Assembly: GCF_900129835.1 (NCBI RefSeq)
Contig: NZ_FQXA01000002.1
Span: 248,001-312,000 of the forward strand
Direction of reading: 5' to 3'
DNA from: Stutzerimonas xanthomarina DSM 18231
GTDB taxonomy: Bacteria > Pseudomonadota > Gammaproteobacteria > Pseudomonadales > Pseudomonadaceae
Length of the DNA: 64,000 nt
Shown: positions 58,685 through 64,000 of the stretch, piece by piece
How the letters are laid out: every line of letters begins with the position of its first letter
How positions within the stretch are numbered: position 1 is the first letter of the stretch
Notes under the pieces: generated by a model
Told to the model about the DNA's origin: nothing
The model's database searches: none
The model's input: only the letters and a program-made list of their open reading frames with translations
Made by a program: the position numbers and the translations under genes

Positions 58685-60424
58685 TTACATCGGTTCGCCA
58701 ATGGCTGCGCAGCTGTTCGCGGTCGCGGCGTGCTTCCTCAGCACTGCCAACTGAGGTTGCTCGGCGCCCCCTGCAATGTCGAGTGCGAGAATGTAGTTGC
58801 CCCACCATGGACCGCCGGCCCAGTAGGTCATCGGAACGCAGTTCTCGCGCAGATAGCCGAGCAGATTATCCATCGCGACGATTGCATCGGGTGCGTAGTT
58901 CGGTACGCCCATCTCGCCGATGAATCCACGCAGCTTGTTGGTCCGGAGCCAGTCCACGAAAGGCTTGGCGCGGTTGATACCGAGCTCAGGCGCGAAGGTT
59001 TCGGCTTTGTCGGCGTACATGCCTGAGGTGTCCCGATCCAGGTACATGTGGGCTTCGAAGATCAGGTTGTTCTGCGGGTCGCGCATCCATGGGTCAGCGA
59101 TGAGCTGGGTGTTCGATTGCGGCCAGTGCCAGGCGCTGGAGAACCGATCGCCGGCAACGTAGATCCAGTTGGTCTGGTCGACCTTGCGGATCTCCTTGGC
59201 GGCTGCCAGCGCGGCTTGCGGCCAGAGTCCCTTGGTGTTCGGCTCGTTCATCAGACCGTAACCGCTGAGTGCCGGATGTTTACCGACTTTCAGCGCAATA
59301 CGCTTCCAGGTGTTGGCAAACGACTGGATCGATACCGTTTCGGAACCTATCGGCTGGCGGTAGTAGCGATAGTAGTTATGCATGTCCAGCACGACCTTGA
59401 CCCCATGCTTGTGGGCAAAGTCGAGCGATTGGGTAAGCAGTGCCAGTTGAGCGGTGTCGAGTTCAGTGTCCAGCTGCGGTTGGATGCGCTCCCAGAGAAA
59501 TGGCAGCCGGACCAGTTTCAGGCCCTGTTCGGCGTATTTCTTGTAATAGGATTCGGCTGGGTAGATGTAATTGGTCCCGTGCTTGCCCGGCAAGACCGAA
59601 GGACCGAAGGCGGCCCCGGACAGGGCGACACCGACCAGTTGCACCGGTTCGGTAGTCGGCATCGTGACGTCGGCTATCGGCGCCGAAGGTGTGGCTGGCA
59701 AGATAACCGGAGCCGCTACCAGGCTGAGTTTGTTCGGATAGCCGATGCGATTGCCGTCAAGCGTGGGGCCATCCATAAACACCGTAAGCGCGCCGCTGGC
59801 AGGCTTTACCGATGTAATGGTGCGCACCTGACCGTCGGCAGTGCGTACCGATGCGCCAACCATGAAGGCCGCCTTGTTCTGCGCAGTCGCAGCGACCGAA
59901 ACGCCCGCCGACGCACGCCAAGAGCCGTTCAGCCAGTAACTGTTGGTGAACTTGTTGATCAGCGCCGCATGGCTCGGAGCGGAAACCGGAGCAGGGCTCG
60001 GTTCGGCTGGCACGGGCAGCGTGGTCGCCACGGTGCTCACGCGGAGCCTGTTGGGATAACCGACCAGATTGCCGTCGAGCACCGGGCCGTTCATGAACAC
60101 GGTCAGCGCCCCGCTGGCGGGTTTGAGCGCGGTGACGGTTCGAATCTGCCCATCTGAAGTTTGCACCGCGGTTCCAACTTTGAACGCGGCCATGTTCTGA
60201 TTTGTCGCGGCGACCGATACCCCTGCTGAAGCTCGCCAGGAGCCGTTCAGCCAGTAGCTGTTGGTGAACTTATTTATCAGTGCTGAGTAGGAAAGAGTCG
60301 AGACGCCTGTTGTCGCGTTGCTAGCGGCGTAAAGATCGTTTACAGGGAACAAAGCCAACAGCGTGGACAGAGCAACTGCAGACATGGGCCGTTTACAGGC
60401 CTTTGAAACAAACGAGGTAAACAT
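58685..60424 (-). CDS. secreted GH5-family glycoside hydrolase with two tandem N-terminal repeats
   Basis: A 579-residue exported protein. After a signal peptide (about residues 1-34, VNDLYAA) come two near-identical domains of about 83 residues (47-129 and 153-235, each containing NKFTNSYWLNGSWRASAGVS and KPASGALTVFM), joined by a Pro/Ala/Ser linker. The catalytic domain (about 260-579) has RLPFLWERIQP, VVLDMHNYYRY, the acid/base E394 in GYGLMNEPN and the nucleophile E504 in GFIGEMG, so it is a cellulase-like GH5 enzyme. The repeats may bind sugar or the cell surface; I do not recognise their family. Confidence 0.88.
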   Translation of the reverse strand: MFTSFVSKACKRPMSAVALSTLLALFPVNDLYAASNATTGVSTLSYSALINKFTNSYWLNGSWRASAGVSVAATNQNMAAFKVGTAVQTSDGQIRTVTALKPASGALTVFMNGPVLDGNLVGYPNRLRVSTVATTLPVPAEPSPAPVSAPSHAALINKFTNSYWLNGSWRASAGVSVAATAQNKAAFMVGASVRTADGQVRTITSVKPASGALTVFMDGPTLDGNRIGYPNKLSLVAAPVILPATPSAPIADVTMPTTEPVQLVGVALSGAAFGPSVLPGKHGTNYIYPAESYYKKYAEQGLKLVRLPFLWERIQPQLDTELDTAQLALLTQSLDFAHKHGVKVVLDMHNYYRYYRQPIGSETVSIQSFANTWKRIALKVGKHPALSGYGLMNEPNTKGLWPQAALAAAKEIRKVDQTNWIYVAGDRFSSAWHWPQSNTQLIADPWMRDPQNNLIFEAHMYLDRDTSGMYADKAETFAPELGINRAKPFVDWLRTNKLRGFIGEMGVPNYAPDAIVAMDNLLGYLRENCVPMTYWAGGPWWGNYILALDIAGGAEQPQLAVLRKHAATANSCAAIGEPM

Positions 60425-61013
60425 CGGCTCACCGTGATCATACACATCGAAACGCAGGTTTCGATGAAGCGACAGGGGGAGGTTGATCAATAAGCGGCGC
60501 TGCAAAGGCAGGCGGGATACCACAAACAGAACGAACCAATGGGTAAACGAAATGGGCTTCCATGAGCGCCCGTTCCGCTTGCATAGTTATAATTTATTTT
60601 CTAAATCGCTAAAACAATAAGCGCCTTTAATAAGGCGCCAAAATAAAGTCTTTTTTGACGTTTGATATCATTTTGATACTTAAACGCCATGCTTCTGTGA
60701 ATTGGAAAGAAGCTGAAAGCCACTAGCTATAGCTTCGGCGGTGATAGCCGCGTCATTTTTTTGAATTGGCCGTTACGCCGTTTCGCTTCAGGGGATAATG
60801 GAAATCCGATAAGCGGTATCAGTATTTTTTGAACTATTTAAGAAGTGGTGAGATTCGCGGCGGATTGATGCAAGGCTAAGCCACCCGAAATGCGAAACCA
60901 GCGCTCTCGCTGTCGCGGGTTTGACTTGCGTCGGGAAGGGTTTTGGTTGTGCTTGTAAAGCGCTGATGCTTCGGGCAGGGTCGAGGTCAGGCCTCTATTG
61001 ACGGAGTGAACTC
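60425..61013. other. AT-rich 589-bp intergenic region
   Basis: This divergent promoter region between the GH5 and aminotransferase genes is notably AT-rich at 60580-60700. It holds a palindrome, GCGCCTT-TAAT-AAGGCGC (60621-60638), with no T-run directly after it. No gene is evident. The low GC content may reflect a promoter bound by nucleoid proteins or older acquired DNA. Confidence 0.5.
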
Positions 61014-62147
61014 ATGTCGGAGCTATACCCCCGCGTCGACCCCGATGGGCTGATCGAATATTCAGTCGTTTACACAGACCGGTCGCTTAACCACATGTCC
61101 CGGTCATTCCAGAGCGTGATGAACGATATTTCCGCCGCGTTGAAATCCGTCTACAACGCCCATGCAGTTGCGATCGTTCCGGGCAGTGGCACCTTCGGAA
61201 TGGAAGCAGTTGCGCGCCAGCTCGCGCACGACCGCAACTGTCTGGTGATCCGCAACGGCTGGTTCAGCTATCGATGGACGCAGATATTCGACATGGGCCG
61301 TATTCCTGCGCACTCAACTGTGCTCAAGGCACGTCCGGAGAATCAGGCTGCGCAAGCTGCATTCACGCCGCCGCCAATAGATGAAGTCGTCGCAAGCATT
61401 GCCGCCCAAAAGCCGGATCTGGTGTTCGCTCCGCACGTGGAGACGTCCTCGGGGATCATCCTTCCTGATAGCTATCTGCGTGCTGTCAGCGACGCGGTAC
61501 ACGCGGTGGGCGGTCTGTTCGTTCTGGACTGCATTGCCTCCGGTGCGCTTTGGGTCGATATGCAGGCGAGCGGCGTGGATGTGCTGATCAGTGCGCCTCA
61601 AAAAGGCTGGAGCGCTTCACCCTGTTGCGCACTGGTGATGCTCAGCGAGGCTGCCCAGGCACGCGTCGAGGCGACTCAGAGCAGCAGCTTCGCCTGCGAC
61701 CTGAAAAAATGGCTGCAAATCATGCAGGCCTACGAGCAGGGTGGTCACGCCTATCACGCCACCATGCCGAGCGACGCCTTGGCGCGCTTTCGCGATGTCA
61801 TGTTCGAAACCCGCGACTACGGATTCGAAACCGTTCGTGCGCAGCAACTGGAGCTCGGACAGCGAGTCCGCGCATTGTTGGCTCAGAAGGGGTTCAAAAG
61901 CGTGGCTGCCAAAGGGTTCGAAGCACCTGGCGTGGTGGTCTGTTACACCGACGATGCAGGCATCAAGAGCGGCAGCAAATTTGCGACGCAAGGCCTGCAG
62001 ATTGCCGCAGGGGTACCGCTGCAGTGCGACGAGCCAGCGGATTTCCAGACCTTCCGCATCGGGCTGTTTGGCCTCGAGAAGCTGAAGAATATTGATCGGA
62101 CGCTCAATATCCTGCAGCGCGCCCTCGATCAGATTGTTGCCGTCTAG
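61014..62147 (+). CDS. class V aminotransferase (alanine-glyoxylate type)
   Basis: A 377-residue PLP enzyme of the serine-glyoxylate/alanine-glyoxylate aminotransferase group. It has AIVPGSGTFGMEAVARQL at the N-terminal phosphate-binding region, VFAPHVETSSGI, LFVLDCIASGALWVDM with the PLP-contacting aspartate, and the Schiff-base lysine K197 in LISAPQKGWSAS. It stands alone, so the in vivo substrates are uncertain. Confidence 0.88.
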   Translation: MSELYPRVDPDGLIEYSVVYTDRSLNHMSRSFQSVMNDISAALKSVYNAHAVAIVPGSGTFGMEAVARQLAHDRNCLVIRNGWFSYRWTQIFDMGRIPAHSTVLKARPENQAAQAAFTPPPIDEVVASIAAQKPDLVFAPHVETSSGIILPDSYLRAVSDAVHAVGGLFVLDCIASGALWVDMQASGVDVLISAPQKGWSASPCCALVMLSEAAQARVEATQSSSFACDLKKWLQIMQAYEQGGHAYHATMPSDALARFRDVMFETRDYGFETVRAQQLELGQRVRALLAQKGFKSVAAKGFEAPGVVVCYTDDAGIKSGSKFATQGLQIAAGVPLQCDEPADFQTFRIGLFGLEKLKNIDRTLNILQRALDQIVAV

Positions 62148-62406
62148 GTCACGGCTGGTTCAGCGGTTCCGGTAAGATCGAGACCGCTCGTCGCCGAATG
62201 GATAGGCGTTGAGACGGACGCGCAGACCTGTTGTTGAGCCATGCCGCATGCCAGAGACCTCGCGAATACGGCTTTGGGGGTGGGTAGAGGGGCTGAAACC
62301 TGCGAGATAGACACATTCCTGAAACAAAATTGTGTTTGCGCGGGCCGTCATGCTGACTACGCTGAAATTGTACAAAGCTTATTACAACAAGAAAGAGGGG
62401 CTAACT

Positions 62407-62625
62407 ATGACCAACAACCAGAATGCTCAGGTCGTTGCACTCGAGTTGTGGCGCTTTTGCGCACACTGCATTGCTACCATCGTTGTTGTAGGAGCGGTAC
62501 TGATTGGGTTCCTCGGATCATGGGAGCTGGGCCTCAAGGTCGGTGTGCTGCCGTTGCTGGCGCTGATTGCCGCGGACATGCTGGCCAGACGTCGGGAGCA
62601 TGACATTCAACCAAGGAATTCCTGA
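62407..62625 (+). CDS. small membrane protein, 72 residues
   Basis: A short polar N terminus (MTNNQNAQVVALELWRF) is followed by two hydrophobic segments: CIATIVVVGAVLIGFLGSWELG and VGVLPLLALIAADMLA. The end is charged (RRREHDIQPRNS). The ATG at 62407 has AGAGGGG upstream; the frame is open a further 25 codons. Codon use looks coding and a terminator-like hairpin follows. No family is recognised. Confidence 0.6.
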   Translation: MTNNQNAQVVALELWRFCAHCIATIVVVGAVLIGFLGSWELGLKVGVLPLLALIAADMLARRREHDIQPRNS

Positions 62626-62634
62626 CCACTTGCC

Positions 62635-62667
62635 ATCCTGCGCTGACCCGAGCGGTTCGCGCAGGAT
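62635..62667 (+). terminator. hairpin after the small membrane protein gene
   Basis: A perfect ATCCTGCGC (62635-62643) / GCGCAGGAT (62659-62667) stem lies 9 bases after the stop. The T-tract is weak (AGAACCCCTTTCG). Confidence 0.55.
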
Positions 62668-62866
62668 AGAACCCCTTTCGACCCTCGCTGTCTTGTCTAC
62701 CTCTGCAACTTAGCCACAACGGTTCGCGGTGTTTTAAGACATCACGCGTGGTCAAGCTGGCCATCTGTTCGCCAAGCTCGTCATTCAATGTCTCGATAGC
62801 ACCAACCGCAGGGAAGCCCGTGTTTCTCCGGCCACGTAGTCAATGCGAATAACCGAGCGGTAATGA

Positions 62867-63895
62867 CTAAGGGGCTGAGCGCTCGTCAAGGTAATCATGG
62901 TAGTAGTCCAACGTGGCGAGGTTCTTGTCCTTGGCCTCGAACATCATGTCGAACCGATCGAGGAATTCACGGGCGTAGAGATTGGTCCAGCGATTCCACA
63001 TGCGTTTGCTGTGGCTGTAGAGGTCACGTTTGCTGACTTTTTCCAGCAGCGCCGGAATTTCCAATTTCTCATCGACGCTGAACCCTAGCTCCATCAGGCT
63101 TTCCGGCGGTTGCGAGTAATGCATAGCTGGCCGTACACCGCGCCAGCTGTCAACGATGCGCGCCACGCGCGTGTCCTGTGGGTCGATATACCGGTCTTCA
63201 TTGATCCAGCAGTGGTGGATGTCCAGTACCACCGGCGCAAGGTCGGCGAGCTGCAGGCAGTCGTCGACGCCGTAGGTCTTTTCCTCGTTCTCGAAGGTGA
63301 TGCAATTACGCGCCTCGGTGGAGAGTCGCGGCCAGATCGTGCGGATGCCGTCGACGCCCAGGCGACCCGCGATGTGCACGTTGCATTTGAAATCCTGGAA
63401 CTGCCGACCGAAGCCCATCATGCGAATCATGTCGGCGTGATATTCGAATTCGGTCAGGCTGTTCTCGACGACCTGAGGCTTGTCTGAGCCAAGCACGCAA
63501 TATTGACCCGGGTGCAGCGACAGCCTGATGCCGGCTGCTCGAGCACGCTCGCCGATCAGCGCAAAGCCTTTGTCCATCGCCGCTTGCACCTCGGCCTGAC
63601 GGTAGAAGTCCTTCGCTTCCGGATGGCTATAGAACGGCAGCAAGTCGCTGCTCAGGCGCAACATGCGCAGGGGTGGTGGCAAGGTCTCGACGTAGTCGAG
63701 CATGCGCAACTGCGCAGCCAGGTTGTGTTCGATGATGCCGTTCAGCTTCTCGCGCGCCACCTCTTGCGACACGCTGTTGAGCCAACGCAACGTGGTCGAA
63801 CGCGGATTGAAGGTGCGCTCGATGGCTTCCAGCTCTCTCAGCGACTCGCTGTGGCCGGGGTGACGATACATGCAGGCAAAACCTATCTTGTACAT
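62867..63895 (-). CDS. uvsE: UV damage endonuclease UvsE (UVDE)
   Basis: A 342-residue TIM-barrel endonuclease that nicks DNA 5' of UV photoproducts in an alternative excision repair pathway. It begins KIGFACMYRHPG and has FYSHPEAKDF, RLSLHPGQYCVLGSDKPQVVENSLTEF, the metal-binding ITFENEEKTYGVDD and LDIHHCWIN, all UVDE hallmarks. Such genes are scattered in bacteria and are probably horizontally exchanged. The ATG at 63895 opens MYKIGFACMY. The 105 bases after it, up to the window edge, show nothing. Confidence 0.9.
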   Translation of the reverse strand: MYKIGFACMYRHPGHSESLRELEAIERTFNPRSTTLRWLNSVSQEVAREKLNGIIEHNLAAQLRMLDYVETLPPPLRMLRLSSDLLPFYSHPEAKDFYRQAEVQAAMDKGFALIGERARAAGIRLSLHPGQYCVLGSDKPQVVENSLTEFEYHADMIRMMGFGRQFQDFKCNVHIAGRLGVDGIRTIWPRLSTEARNCITFENEEKTYGVDDCLQLADLAPVVLDIHHCWINEDRYIDPQDTRVARIVDSWRGVRPAMHYSQPPESLMELGFSVDEKLEIPALLEKVSKRDLYSHSKRMWNRWTNLYAREFLDRFDMMFEAKDKNLATLDYYHDYLDERSAP

Positions 63896-64000
63896 AACGA
63901 CCTATGCCGGCAGCGCTGATGGTAGCCGCTGCAAGTGACTGTCTTGTTTAGTACCCGGACGTTACCTGGGGTGCCATGCACCTGATGAACAGTCGACCGC

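Noticed and set aside
59048..60157. 369-codon plus-strand frame opposite the GH5 gene
   Set aside because: Antisense shadow. Its apparent internal repeats simply mirror the tandem repeats of the GH5 protein.

Overview
The window looks like chromosomal DNA of a Pseudomonas-group gammaproteobacterium, most likely of the stutzeri type (Stutzerimonas or a close relative). The evidence is the GC-rich coding sequence, the Pseudomonas-style liu, mms, putA and oprD genes, an HU gene starting with GTG, and many copies of a REP-like palindrome (GGTGGGCT..AGCCCACC) between genes. Most of the window is metabolic. I see no phage, insertion sequence, CRISPR array, tRNA or rRNA.

Layout. 1-3.2 kb: 3' part of phosphoglucomutase, a RidA-like protein divergent from a LysR regulator, and a glutathione S-transferase. 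3.4-10.2 kb: a ketone-body module with 3-hydroxybutyrate dehydrogenase (hbdH), a TRAP transporter (dctPQM) and a sigma-54 activator. Both outer promoters carry a -24/-12 sigma-54 element preceded by the same palindrome, TGTCC-N8-GGACA. 10.2-21 kb: leucine degradation (liuABCDE) followed by the two acetoacetate CoA-transferase subunits and a LiuR-type MerR regulator at the distal end, with a divergent acyl-CoA synthetase and a CxxC AhpD-like protein. 21.7-28 kb: an OprD-family porin and a five-gene branched-chain-amino-acid-type ABC transporter. 28.3-42.9 kb: two opposed sets of branched acyl-CoA genes that together cover the lower valine and isoleucine pathways, with a LysR and an AraC regulator. 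43.5-45.2 kb: HU and two small proteins. 45.4-52.7 kb: an iron-siderophore uptake locus next to a tiny remnant of an adenylation domain. 53-64 kb: trifunctional putA, an EEP-family membrane protein, a secreted GH5 glycosidase with two tandem repeats, a class V aminotransferase, a small membrane protein and a UvsE-type endonuclease.

How the genes fit together. Leucine degradation ends in acetyl-CoA and acetoacetate. 3-Hydroxybutyrate dehydrogenase also yields acetoacetate, and the CoA-transferase activates it. The first 20 kb therefore form one acetoacetate-centred block with its own uptake system. The 28-43 kb block handles the methyl-branched acyl-CoAs of valine and isoleucine, so the lower pathways of all three branched-chain amino acids lie within about 40 kb. 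The porin and ABC transporter in between may feed them; this is inference.

The most interesting non-coding signals are the shared sigma-54 enhancer palindromes, an interleaved (pseudoknot-capable) pair of perfect inverted repeats between dctP and dctQ, tandem duplications of the 3' end of an acyl-CoA transferase gene together with REP elements, a possible truncated reading frame directly under the hbdH promoter, and the adenylation-domain remnant beside the siderophore locus.
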